Shown: positions 12,649 to 21,948 of the stretch, one piece after another
How the letters are laid out: the number at the start of each line of letters is the position of its first letter
How positions within the stretch are numbered: the stretch's first letter is position 1
Assembly (NCBI GenBank): GCA_023246415.1
Contig: JAHFIK010000017.1
Coordinates: 1 to 21,996 of the forward strand
Reading direction: 5' to 3'
DNA: 21,996 bases
DNA from: Candidatus Uhrbacteria bacterium
GTDB lineage: Bacteria; Patescibacteriota; Patescibacteriia; 2-12-FULL-60-25
Translations under genes and position numbers: made by a program
Notes under the pieces: generated by a model
Database searches by the model: none
Seen by the model: the letters and a program-made list of their open reading frames with translations, nothing else
Told to the model about the DNA's origin: nothing

Positions 12649-13350
12649 GTGCCCCAATCAGCATCTTCATCCGTTTACCCGCCACCACACGTCGCCGCGT
12701 CCCAATTCACTCCGTTCTCGGAGCTTCCGGCTATTTCCGCGCGTCCATCGACGGATCCCGTAAAGTCTTCCTTGATCGCGAGTCATTGGTCGTCACGCTT
12801 CCCAAGTGATGAACGCTTTCAGCATGCGATGGAGGTTCTCTATCCATTCTATTTCAGACCGTTCAGCCTTCAGGTTCCAGATGCAAAGTTAAGCGTTCGA
12901 ATGGCCATGGCGCTTTCATGGATGGACGATCCTCCGAAGAGTTTCGTGGTCTATACGCCAGCTGAGGCAGAACGAATGCTCGGCCAGCGGACGCATAGTC
13001 TGACAGCGCTCCTGCGTCAGCGGTTTCCGCGGCATCGGATTTCGTTGAAAGACATGTTCGGAGTATCGGACGACGGAATCGTGACCTATGGAACGGCGTT
13101 GAATGACTTTCGAAGTCAGATCGCTCCATTGTCGGGCGATATCGCCTGGAGCATCTGGCAAGACCGTCTTCAGCTCGTTCGAGTGACCTGCGGTGAAATC
13201 ATGAGTCCGTTGAGCGATCGTTCTAGCGATGACATGAGCGGTGAGCTCAAGCGCTGTTGCGAACTCGTGAATCGATTGGGAAATGTCCCCATTGGACTGA
13301 ACGCAAAGCGTCAACTGATGTTTCTCTGCGCACCTCCGCGACACTCATAA
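12649..13350 (+). CDS. Unknown protein, first of the plus-strand island
   Basis: An unrecognised soluble protein of 233 residues if it starts at the GTG at 12649, which has AGGTG five bases upstream. A TTG at 12628 would add seven residues but has no ribosome binding site. The first ~45 residues are Ser/Pro/Ala-rich and probably disordered. The rest is mixed helical with a moderately basic centre (MLGQRTHSLTALLRQRFPR and nearby HRISLKDMFGVSDDG) and a C-terminal CCELVNRLGNVPIGLNAKRQ. No membrane helix, signal peptide or catalytic motif is visible. It has a strong promoter and a strong double-hairpin terminator, so it is a monocistronic gene with orientation opposite to its neighbours. Confidence 0.72.
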   Translation: MPQSASSSVYPPPHVAASQFTPFSELPAISARPSTDPVKSSLIASHWSSRFPSDERFQHAMEVLYPFYFRPFSLQVPDAKLSVRMAMALSWMDDPPKSFVVYTPAEAERMLGQRTHSLTALLRQRFPRHRISLKDMFGVSDDGIVTYGTALNDFRSQIAPLSGDIAWSIWQDRLQLVRVTCGEIMSPLSDRSSDDMSGELKRCCELVNRLGNVPIGLNAKRQLMFLCAPPRHS

Positions 13351-13356
13351 CTGACC

Positions 13357-13424
13357 GGCGATTCCAATCGCCACTCTCCGCGCAACGCCGCGAGCTAGGG
13401 TTTCTCCCAGGCTCGCGGCGTGTT
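13357..13424 (+). terminator. Double-hairpin terminator of the 12649-13350 gene
   Basis: A first hairpin GGCGAT-tcca-ATCGCC (13357-13372) is followed by a strong one, CGCCGCGAGC (13386-13395) / GCTCGCGGCG (13411-13420), with an inner GGG/CCC. A T/G-rich TGTTGTTATG comes after it. Confidence 0.8.
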
Positions 13425-13433
13425 GTTATGTAG

Positions 13434-13499
13434 GGCACAGAGCGTAAGGCACAGGGCACGGGCTGATGTGGACCGACCAGTGCCTTGTGCTCTGTGTTT
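13434..13499. repeat. Tandem-repeat hairpin 12, 7-base unit GCACAGG
   Basis: The left arm is GCACAGA, GCGTAAG, GCACAGG, GCACGGG. The right arm (about 13479-13499), in complement, is ACACAGA, GCACAAG, GCACTG. The arms pair over about 20 bases with a few differences. It lies after the terminator of the upstream gene. Confidence 0.75.
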
Positions 13500-13520
13500 A
13501 GCGTCGTTGACCATCAGGAC

Positions 13521-13659
13521 TTGACGAATTCTCCGATGCCTGTTAAGGGAGCGGCATCGTGACGCACGTTGCGTTGCGAGACGTGCTCCTTCGGGAGCTT
13601 CGAAAACCAAAGAGGTTGGAGTACGTATTTCTCCCGGATGTTCGAGTAGAGATGAGGAG
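13521..13659 (+). promoter_or_regulatory. Structured leader of the 13669-14397 gene
   Basis: Consecutive hairpins: CGATGCC/GGCATCG (13534-13559), GCACGT/ACGTGC (13564-13586), GCTCC-TTCG-GGAGC (13585-13598, a UUCG tetraloop that overlaps the previous stem by two bases), and GGAG/CTCC (13618-13634). A GAGGAG ribosome binding site follows at 13654-13659. A possible -35 TTGACG lies at 13521 but its -10 is poor. No known riboswitch was recognised. Confidence 0.4.
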
Positions 13660-13668
13660 TCAGAAGTC

Positions 13669-14397
13669 ATGACAACAACCAATAGCGCCACCGCTTCCGC
13701 CACCACGACGTTCCGTTCGCTATGCGACACGCGTGCCAAGTTTTCCGGACTCGTCAGCCAGTTCACACAGCACGTGTGGATCACGGGCTGGAGAAACGGA
13801 AAGGTTGCGGAACAGCAGAAGTTTGGCGTGTTTCTCGGTCGTCCGCCGGTCGGCCAGGCGGTAAAGATGGCGGATGGATCCGTGAAGGTTCTGGATGTGC
13901 ACAGTCGCATCCGTCTTCAACAGATCGATCCGGATCAGCTTGCTGAACTCGGTATCTCGCAAGACAAGGTCGACGCTCTTCCGTCGAACAAGAAGAATTG
14001 CGACGTTTGGCACCCCGAGTACGTCGGAACATTCGACGAGCTCGTGGCCCTCAGTGATCCGATGCATAACTACTATGCGAACAATGCGGTCGGCGCAACA
14101 TCCGTGCTGAACTACTTGGCGCAATACGTCGCGGACGATTCGACGACGATTGGAGAGATGATCGGTCGGATCGAAGCGCTCTTGAACGGCAGTGATCAGG
14201 AAACGGCGAGGGCGATGAACGTATTTGTTCACGGTGTTTGGATGGGTCGGGCCGTCATGGATTTGTCATGCCTGGCGAACGATGACTATGTTCCTGCATT
14301 CGCGTTGACCAAGGTCTCGGCCGAGATCGACGAGTGGGTTGCAAAGCCCGTGTTGGCTGCATTGATCGAATACCTCCGTACACTCAACCAAGAATAA
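13669..14397 (+). CDS. Unknown protein, second of the plus-strand island
   Basis: An unrecognised 242-residue soluble protein. The start is clear: ATG nine bases after GAGGAG. A Thr/Ser/Ala-rich N-terminus (1-15) is followed by a beta-rich region with RKFGV-like strands (about 38-85, including QHVWITGWRNGKVAEQQKFG). A middle section contains NCDVWHPEYVGTFDELVAL. Helices rich in Ala and hydrophobic residues run from about 137 (NAVGATSVLNYLAQYVADD) to the end (VLAALIEYLRTLNQE). No transmembrane helix or known catalytic motif is visible. It has no evident homology to the upstream gene despite similar length. It is flanked by a structured leader and by a densely folded 3' region ending in a strong terminator. 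Confidence 0.8.
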   Translation: MTTTNSATASATTTFRSLCDTRAKFSGLVSQFTQHVWITGWRNGKVAEQQKFGVFLGRPPVGQAVKMADGSVKVLDVHSRIRLQQIDPDQLAELGISQDKVDALPSNKKNCDVWHPEYVGTFDELVALSDPMHNYYANNAVGATSVLNYLAQYVADDSTTIGEMIGRIEALLNGSDQETARAMNVFVHGVWMGRAVMDLSCLANDDYVPAFALTKVSAEIDEWVAKPVLAALIEYLRTLNQE

Positions 14398-14400
14398 CAA

Positions 14401-14558
14401 GTTCCCAACTGCCTACGGGCAGACGGGAACGCAGGGAACCCCTCAATTGAGGGGTGTACCTGCCGATTCACATCCGTCGCGACGTGTTCGCGAGTGAAGT
14501 GAATCAGAGGGAGTGTGTTTCGACATGCTCCCTCACCCGCTGTCCGCGGGCTTCGGAC
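14401..14558 (+). other. Densely folded RNA region downstream of the 13669-14397 gene
   Basis: Five hairpins follow one another: GTTCCC/GGGAAC (14401-14430) enclosing CTGCC-tacg-GGCAG, the palindrome CCCCTCAATTGAGGGG (14439-14454), GATTCAC/GTGAATC (14465-14505) enclosing TCGCGA-5-TCGCGA, GAGGGAG/CTCCCTC (14507-14534), and GTCCG/CGGAC (14542-14558). It has no coding potential that I can see. It may be a 3' UTR or a separate small RNA. Confidence 0.45.
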
Positions 14559-14568
14559 AAAACGCAAC

Positions 14569-14606
14569 CGGCCGCTTACCTGAAAAGGAAGCGGCCGTTT
14601 TGTTTT
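14569..14606 (+). terminator. Intrinsic terminator of the 13669-14397 gene
   Basis: A 9-bp stem CGGCCGCTT (14569-14577) / AAGCGGCCG (14589-14597) is followed by TTTTGTTTT. This is the clearest factor-independent terminator in the window. Confidence 0.92.
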
Positions 14607-14615
14607 ATTCATTAA

Positions 14616-14677
14616 GTCCGTAGGTCCGTAGGTCCGTAAGTGCGTAGGTTCGGATCCGGATCTATGCACTTACGCAC
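14616..14677. repeat. Tandem-repeat hairpin 13, 8-base unit GTCCGTAG, right arm inside coding sequence
   Basis: The left arm has four units (14616-14647). The right arm has two complementary units (14662-14677) that pair with the third and fourth with two differences. The right arm encodes the last four residues and stop codon of the 944-residue protein. Confidence 0.85.
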
Positions 14678-17496
14678 ATTTCCCTGAGCGCGTCTTCCAA
14701 TTGATTGAATGTGGTAATCGTAATTCGTTCCGGATGTGCGGTCGCTTGTCTCAGAAGTTTGCGGAACAGATCGCGGTAGACGAGATGATCTTCCGTTTGT
14801 GTTTTTTCAGAGCCAAAATCTTTTTTGAAAAATTCCTCAGCCGCGTCATGCGTCATTCGCGCACGGCACGCGGCGAGTGTAGCGCGATCAATCGCTTCGT
14901 CATCGAGTTCATTGATCCGCTGAGCGACTTCTTGAAATGCGGCGGCTAATGCGCCTGCAGATCGGCCGCTGTCCTCGATGAGGACGAGTTTGAAGGCGTG
15001 CTTGAGTGATTCGATGATTTCAAGAATCGCGTAATACCCGCCGTTGCCAGCAACCATGATTCGCTCCTGACCTGCGCTTGCCCGCGCATAGAGGGATTCC
15101 ATGAACGCGATATGATTGAGATACGCGGATTGTTCACGGGCGTTGCCGCGATGTTCCCATTCGGCTTCGAATGGCGTGAGGATCGCATCGACCGGAGTGA
15201 GTGCAAACACTTCGCTCTGTTTTGTTGTGAGGTCGGTATGTCCGGGGAAGAAGATGTTTTTTCCCGGGGTGACGGAAAACAGGTGTGCCCGTTCGGCGTG
15301 TGGAAGCGATCCGAATTGGCGTGCATAGTGCGTGGCTTGAATCCCGAATGCGGTTCCCAGTCCGCTTTGAGTGCCTGGAATCGCGACATTTGCTTTGGCC
15401 TCATGCGCGACGCGCAGAATGCCGAGCGCCATCTCATTAAGGGGATGCGTGTGCGAATGACGCGCCTCGACGCCCGCTTCCCGTGCGCCGCCGATGACAT
15501 TGATGAGCGGTCGTTTGCGATCAAGGCGAATCGCATCAAGACAGGAGAGTTCGATGTGATAGGGGATGGCGCCAGTCGGATCATCCGGCTGATAGGAAAC
15601 GGACACGGCACGGACTGGCGGGGCATTGAGGCAGAGGTTCGGGTCATAGCCATCTGCAGCGCACATCCGCTCCGCTTCTTTCTCGAACGCACGGCCGTAG
15701 CTCACCGTTTCAATCTTGAGTTCCGGTGCGAACATCTCGTGCAGCGGGGCGCGTTTTGCGATCGCCTGATAGAGGAAGGGCCGATACTCCTGCTCGGCGC
15801 TCCGCATGAGCGCAAAGAGCGGAGCGAGATCGTCCGCCGATGCCGTCTTCAGTGTTGGAAGAAGCGTCGCAAGGAGGTGTTCGGCCTCGCGGGCATGGCG
15901 CGTGATATTGGAACGCACATAGTGGATACAGGTTTCTGCCATCTCGCGAAACTGCTGTTCCCAACGCGGTCGCTTGCGGTCGAAGACCGTTTGCAGGTCC
16001 TCGGCGGTTCGATGAAAGTATTCAAATGCACGAAGAGCGGCTTCGTATGATCCATGCGTTTCGCGGTCCAGCGAGGGGAGAACTTCGATTTCTTTGGCGA
16101 GCCGCTCCGGTAGCGCGGATTCATCGTAGAGAATACGCGCGGTCCGTCCTTCACGAGAGAGTTCGAGAAAGGCATGCGTCCCGGTCCGTTCGGATGAACG
16201 GTACTCGCCACGGAAGAGTGCAGATTCGTTGTCCGATCCGGTTCTGGGAAGCGGACCATCTAAAAAGGCGTAGAGAATTTTTTGGGTATTGTACGTTCTG
16301 GGATCATGGAGAATGCGTGAACGCGCCTCATATGTTTCTTGGCGTGCGTTCATGAGCTTGTACGAACTGAACAATTCCGGTTCCCGACGGAGGGATTCGC
16401 CGGCGACGTGCGTTTGAACGGCTTCGCCAATCGAAAGTGCGGTGAACAGATTTTCGACGTTCCGACGTTCGTGATGCGATTCGGCGAGGGAATGGATCAG
16501 GATGTCCGGAATAATTTCTCGGTGTTCAACGAGCCATCGTCCGAATCGCGATGGATCGCGGTCCATTTCTAATTGCAGGGCGTTTTGGATGTCAGCCGGT
16601 TCCTGTTTCGTTATCCCATACTGTTTCGCGAAGGCACAGAGCTGTTCTGTGGTTGTGTCGCGATATGCGACCGGATCCTCATTGGCACTTGCCCGTCGAA
16701 CCGCGACTTCCTGTTGTTCTGCAGGACTCAGGAGCGATTGTTTCTTGTACGTCTCAATCGTTCCGTCCTGAATCAGTCCGAATGGGATATGCGCATTGAG
16801 CGTTGGATCGGAAAGCGTGATCCAGACGCCGCGTGTATCAACGGACAGGACGTGTTCATTCTTTTTTTTGGCACGCGTCAGAAGGCCGCGTTCAATGAAG
16901 GCGTTCAGGAGTCGCGCGCGTTCAACGCGCAGGAAGAACGATTCATTGATCGATTCGCGATTGTCGATCTGTGTTCGGAGGGTATGAATCGCGTTCGTAA
17001 TCGTCCACGGTGGGAGGACGGCGAATGCCGGGGCGTTGATCAGGTCGTGGGGAATGAATCCGACCCGTTTGATGAGCGAGAGAATGGGTCGTGCATCTTT
17101 TTTTGGAAACGCACGTGGAACAAGATCGTTCCACGTCGCATTCGGCGGGAGTTCGAGCGTCTTCGCGGCTTCGTGGAGAAGCTGTTGCGAATACGACTCC
17201 GCCTCCACGCCCGGATGACGCTCCGCGAAGGCGAGTCGCTCATAGAGATCATCGACAGATCCGTTCCAGGTCGTGAGAAGATTCGGGAGGTGCTCTTCGT
17301 TGGCGTACTGATCCGCGATGAAATCCGCAGAGGAGCTCCCGCGGTGGCGCGCATACATCCGAATAGCGGCGCCAATATGACCGCGTGCAGCACGCTGAAA
17401 CCTCCCCATCGGTTCCGAAGAGAGTTGTTCCGGGCGTGCGTTCGTATCCTGCCCGTGTGGCTTTGGGATATTCATGTCCGATCCGCGTCGTTCCAT
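14662..17496 (-). CDS. Large protein with C-terminal SLOG/LSDAT-like nucleotide-sensor domain
   Basis: A 944-residue soluble protein. Residues 1-600 are mostly helical and charged and match nothing I recognise. Residues about 662-855 look like an LSDAT/SLOG Rossmannoid domain, the superfamily found in TRPM channels and bacterial nucleotide-signalling proteins. It has INVIGG (665-670), an IPGTQSGLGTAFG loop (706-718), FSVTPGKN (740-747), an H-T-D segment (753-755), IMVAGNGGYYAI (813-824) and LVLIEDSGRSAGALAAAF (837-854). These are the glycine-rich ligand loops expected of that fold. The domain call is by eye. The ATG at 17496 lies 13 bases after a TACACT -10. The ATG at 17475 is an alternative. 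Its last residues lie in repeat hairpin 13. Confidence 0.85.
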   Translation of the reverse strand: MERRGSDMNIPKPHGQDTNARPEQLSSEPMGRFQRAARGHIGAAIRMYARHRGSSSADFIADQYANEEHLPNLLTTWNGSVDDLYERLAFAERHPGVEAESYSQQLLHEAAKTLELPPNATWNDLVPRAFPKKDARPILSLIKRVGFIPHDLINAPAFAVLPPWTITNAIHTLRTQIDNRESINESFFLRVERARLLNAFIERGLLTRAKKKNEHVLSVDTRGVWITLSDPTLNAHIPFGLIQDGTIETYKKQSLLSPAEQQEVAVRRASANEDPVAYRDTTTEQLCAFAKQYGITKQEPADIQNALQLEMDRDPSRFGRWLVEHREIIPDILIHSLAESHHERRNVENLFTALSIGEAVQTHVAGESLRREPELFSSYKLMNARQETYEARSRILHDPRTYNTQKILYAFLDGPLPRTGSDNESALFRGEYRSSERTGTHAFLELSREGRTARILYDESALPERLAKEIEVLPSLDRETHGSYEAALRAFEYFHRTAEDLQTVFDRKRPRWEQQFREMAETCIHYVRSNITRHAREAEHLLATLLPTLKTASADDLAPLFALMRSAEQEYRPFLYQAIAKRAPLHEMFAPELKIETVSYGRAFEKEAERMCAADGYDPNLCLNAPPVRAVSVSYQPDDPTGAIPYHIELSCLDAIRLDRKRPLINVIGGAREAGVEARHSHTHPLNEMALGILRVAHEAKANVAIPGTQSGLGTAFGIQATHYARQFGSLPHAERAHLFSVTPGKNIFFPGHTDLTTKQSEVFALTPVDAILTPFEAEWEHRGNAREQSAYLNHIAFMESLYARASAGQERIMVAGNGGYYAILEIIESLKHAFKLVLIEDSGRSAGALAAAFQEVAQRINELDDEAIDRATLAACRARMTHDAAEEFFKKDFGSEKTQTEDHLVYRDLFRKLLRQATAHPERITITTFNQLEDALREMCVSA

Positions 17497-17525
17497 GGGT
17501 GACGCTTGCTAGTGTAGCAAGAAAG

Positions 17526-17573
17526 AGCAGAGGGCAGAGAGCAAAGAGCAAAGGATCTTCCGACCCTTTGCTC
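17526..17573. repeat. One-armed tandem repeat 14, 7-base unit AGCAAAG
   Basis: Four units (AGCAGAG, GGCAGAG, AGCAAAG, AGCAAAG; 17526-17553). Only one complementary unit, CTTTGCT, is present (17566-17572). As at repeat 10, a short GAA-loop hairpin lies between it and the upstream stop codon. Confidence 0.8.
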
Positions 17574-17593
17574 GATAAATATTCTATCAATGT

Positions 17594-17633
17594 CATCCCA
17601 CGAAGCTCAGCGACAGCTGAGCGAAGGGGGATG
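17594..17633. repeat. Short dispersed hairpin with facing GAA/GAA loop, copy 2
   Basis: An outer CATCCC/GGGATG stem (17594-17599, 17628-17633), GAA facing GAA (17602-17604, 17623-17625), and an inner GCTCAGC-GACA-GCTGAGC stem (17605-17622). It starts four bases after the gyrB stop. The layout matches the hairpin after secE. Confidence 0.85.
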
Positions 17634-17636
17634 CTC

Positions 17637-19682
<2,046 letters not shown>

Positions 19683-19696
19683 AGAAAACTGGCGTC

Positions 19697-19725
19697 AGCG
19701 TACTGGATGGGCGGGGAGAGGGCAA
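19697..19725 (-). promoter_or_regulatory. gyrB promoter
   Basis: On the minus strand: TTGCCC (19725-19720), 17-base spacer, TACGCT (19702-19697). The predicted leader is about eight bases, too short for a standard ribosome binding site. Confidence 0.55.
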
Positions 19726-19740
19726 GTCTGTTTGAGGGAT

Positions 19741-19821
19741 GGAATTTAGAATTTGGAATTTGGAATTTGGGTCCGGTTTCCGGATCCGAACCCAAATTCT
19801 AAATTCCAAATTCCAAATTCT
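19741..19821. repeat. Tandem-repeat hairpin 15, 7-base unit GGAATTT
   Basis: Four units per arm plus GGG (19741-19771) pair with 19791-19821. The variant unit AGAATTT occupies different ranks in the two arms, so the arms differ at three units, two of which would be G-U wobbles. The centre is a CCGGATCCG-like sequence. It lies between the divergent gyrB and 19849-20733 genes, so it is a second non-3' location. Confidence 0.92.
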
Positions 19822-19834
19822 TCCTCAAAAGCGT

Positions 19835-19842
19835 GCTACAAT
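19835..19842 (+). promoter_or_regulatory. Extended -10 promoter of the 19849-20733 gene (leaderless)
   Basis: TGC followed by TACAAT (19837-19842) forms an extended -10. The ATG begins six bases later, so the predicted transcript start coincides with the start codon. No -35 is recognisable, as the upstream bases belong to hairpin 15. Confidence 0.6.
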
Positions 19843-19848
19843 AGCCGT

Positions 19849-20733
19849 ATGCCCGAACAAAACGACGGTCCGTCTGTTGGTTCAGGATTTACCGAAGGTG
19901 AATTGCAGTTCGCATCGTTTTGGGTCCGGAATAAAGTGGCGATTCGGAGAGCGATTTATGTTTCACTGATCGCCGCGAACGCCATTTTTTGGGGATATGC
20001 ATTCTGGGGATTCATCGATGCGTACGCACTCTCGTATCCTCGCGAATCTCGGATCCCGCAGGAGATTGCGAACAATGAAGTCGTGTCGAGTCGATTGAGC
20101 TCGAATCGTCCATTGAATGTTCAGGTGAGTCCGGTGACCGTGTTTCAGAACACGGACGGTCGACTCGACTTGCTCGATCCGGTTGCGAATCCGAATGCGC
20201 AATGGGTGGCCACGTTCACGTATCGATTCAACGTCAGTGGCGAACTCACGCCGGCGCGAAGCGGATTCTTGTTGCCAGGGGAGCAGACGTATCTCGGGGA
20301 ATTCGGATTCAAGCAACAGACGCCGGGCGCAAAGACCGGCGCGTTGACGGTTGATAATCTCAAGTGGTCACGCATCAATCCGAATGTCGTCGGGAGCGAT
20401 TACAAGGCTTGGGTGGCACGACGAAACGCATTTCAGATCTCGGATCTGACGCAATCGAATACGTCGATCGCGGGGAAGAACGTCTTACGGACCGCATTTA
20501 CGTTTACGAATCCAACCGCGTACGGATATTGGAATGTTGACCTCTACGTCGTCTTGAAGCGCGGCGATGCGCCAGTGGCCGCGAATAAGATTACGCTGAC
20601 AAATGTGCAGTCTGGCGAAACACGACCCGTCGCGCTCGACTGGTTCGAACAGCTGCCCCAGGTGACAGATACAGAAGTCATTCCGGTAGTGAACTATCTT
20701 GATCCGAGCGTGTATCTTCCAGCGTCGAAATAA
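19849..20733 (+). CDS. Membrane-anchored protein of unknown function upstream of rodA
   Basis: A 294-residue protein with a short cytoplasmic N-terminus (1-35, ending VRNKVAIRRA), one hydrophobic helix at about 36-58 (IYVSLIAANAIFWGYAFWGF), and a large outer domain rich in beta-forming residues (about 65-294). Two outer segments are notable: VATFTYRFNVSGELTPARSG (120-139) and TAFTFTNPTAYGYWNVDLYV (215-234), compatible with an immunoglobulin-like or beta-sandwich fold. That fold is inference. The ATG at 19849 is chosen because the longer frame is encoded by repeat hairpin 15. Its TAA stop overlaps the edge of repeat hairpin 16. The setting before rodA suggests a cell-envelope role. Confidence 0.8.
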   Translation: MPEQNDGPSVGSGFTEGELQFASFWVRNKVAIRRAIYVSLIAANAIFWGYAFWGFIDAYALSYPRESRIPQEIANNEVVSSRLSSNRPLNVQVSPVTVFQNTDGRLDLLDPVANPNAQWVATFTYRFNVSGELTPARSGFLLPGEQTYLGEFGFKQQTPGAKTGALTVDNLKWSRINPNVVGSDYKAWVARRNAFQISDLTQSNTSIAGKNVLRTAFTFTNPTAYGYWNVDLYVVLKRGDAPVAANKITLTNVQSGETRPVALDWFEQLPQVTDTEVIPVVNYLDPSVYLPASK

Positions 20734-20808
20734 CAATCAAGCAATCGAACAATCAAACAATCCGGTCAACTGACCGGATTGTTTGATTGTTCGATTGCTT
20801 GATTGCTG
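20731..20808. repeat. Tandem-repeat hairpin 16, 8-base unit AACAATCA
   Basis: Bases 20734-20768 pair perfectly with 20771-20805 (35 bp) around a two-base AC centre. The unit family is the same as in hairpin 8 (CAATCAAG, CAATCGAA, CAATCAAA, CAATCCGG), but the core is CCGGTCA/TGACCGG. The TAA stop of the preceding gene forms its left edge, and the rodA -35 lies in its right arm. Confidence 0.96.
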
Positions 20809-20823
20809 ACGCCCCGTTAGGAT
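20795..20823 (+). promoter_or_regulatory. rodA promoter overlapping a palindrome
   Basis: TTGCTT (20795-20800), 17-base spacer, TAGGAT (20818-20823). The -35 lies inside the right arm of hairpin 16. The leader is about ten bases. Confidence 0.45.
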
Positions 20824-20839
20824 CCCCAGACCTCCCCAC

Positions 20840-21943
20840 ATGCGCCTTTCTCACGTCATTGTTCGGTTTGATTGGGTGCTCCTCTTGAGCGCGCTCGCTC
20901 TCACGTCTGTGGGGTTGATTGTGATGTATGGCATTGGGATTAGCCGTCCGGAAGCCGGATTGTTCTTATTAGAGAAGCAGATCGTTGCGTCATCCATTGG
21001 ATTTGCCTGCATTGTCGCGTTCATCTTATTTGTTGATTACCGTCAGCTGCGTGGACTTGGGATTCCGGTCTATCTTGCCGGCATGCTCTTGCTCGGGAGC
21101 GTGCTCATCTTCGGAAAAACGATTCGTGGAACCCGCGGGTGGTTCGAATTCGGCGGTTTGTCGTTTCAGCCGGTTGAGGTTGCCAAGATTTGTTTGATCG
21201 TGGCACTTGCGTCCTACCTTGTGCGATTCGCGCATGGCAAACTTCCCTGGAAAGCCATTCTTGGATCCGCGATCGCCACGCTCGGGTACGCCGGACTCGT
21301 GCTCATCCAGCCAGACTTCGGATCTGCCATCGTGATGTTGCTCGTCTGGGCATCCATGATTGCGTTCATCGGATTGCCCTGGAAAACATATGTTGTTTTT
21401 TTCCTTGGCGCGATCCTGATCGGATTCGTGATGTGGACATTTTTATTTCAGCCGTATCAGAAAGATCGTTTCCTCGCCTTTTTTAATCCGTCGAAGGATG
21501 CGCGCGGGGCAGCGTACAATGTGACGCAGGCGCGGATCGCCATTGGGTCTGGCGGATTTTTTGGAAAGGGGATTGGGGAAGGGTCGCAATCCCGTCTCCG
21601 GTTTCTTCCAGAGGCCGCGACTGACTTTACGTTTGCGGTGATTGGCGAAGAGCTTGGCTTTGTCGGGATCGCGTTTGTGCTGGGATGCTTTGTCGTCTTG
21701 TTCCAGCGATTCTCGATGATCGCGCGGCACGCGGAGGATGACTTTGCGGTTTTGATCGCCATTGGATACGGCGCGCTCCTGCTGATTCACGTCACCGTGA
21801 ACGCCGGCATGAACCTCGGGATTATGCCCGTCACCGGGATCCCAATTCCATTCCTGTCATCCGCATCGTCATTTGTCATTGCCACATTCCTCGGGCTCGC
21901 CCTCATTGAAAGTATCGCTGTCCACCGCAGAGCGAATCAATAA
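20840..21943 (+). CDS. rodA: SEDS-family peptidoglycan glycosyltransferase RodA/FtsW
   Basis: An integral membrane polymerase of peptidoglycan strands, working with a class B PBP in elongation (RodA) or division (FtsW). The 367 residues have about ten membrane helices. Family motifs are clear: GTRGWFEFGGLSFQPVEVAK in the first third, LIQPDFGSAIVML, FFNPSKDARGAAYNVTQARIAIGSGG in the large outer loop, and RFLPEAATDFTFAVIGEELGFVG with the essential Asp. Near the end is MPVTGIPIPFLSSASSF, where the usual YGGS is replaced by SASS. The NPSKD loop and short length favour RodA over FtsW. The ATG at 20840 (MRLSHVIVRFDWVLL) directly precedes the first helix. No clear Shine-Dalgarno is seen. Confidence 0.93.
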   Translation: MRLSHVIVRFDWVLLLSALALTSVGLIVMYGIGISRPEAGLFLLEKQIVASSIGFACIVAFILFVDYRQLRGLGIPVYLAGMLLLGSVLIFGKTIRGTRGWFEFGGLSFQPVEVAKICLIVALASYLVRFAHGKLPWKAILGSAIATLGYAGLVLIQPDFGSAIVMLLVWASMIAFIGLPWKTYVVFFLGAILIGFVMWTFLFQPYQKDRFLAFFNPSKDARGAAYNVTQARIAIGSGGFFGKGIGEGSQSRLRFLPEAATDFTFAVIGEELGFVGIAFVLGCFVVLFQRFSMIARHAEDDFAVLIAIGYGALLLIHVTVNAGMNLGIMPVTGIPIPFLSSASSFVIATFLGLALIESIAVHRRANQ

Positions 21944-21948
21944 CGTTA

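Noticed and set aside
15112..16050. Long plus-strand frame (312 codons)
   Set aside because: It is antisense to the 944-residue gene, whose frame contains recognisable motifs and a full-length product. The plus frame has no motif or ribosome binding site. The same applies to 16573-17502 and to 18801-19574 over gyrB.
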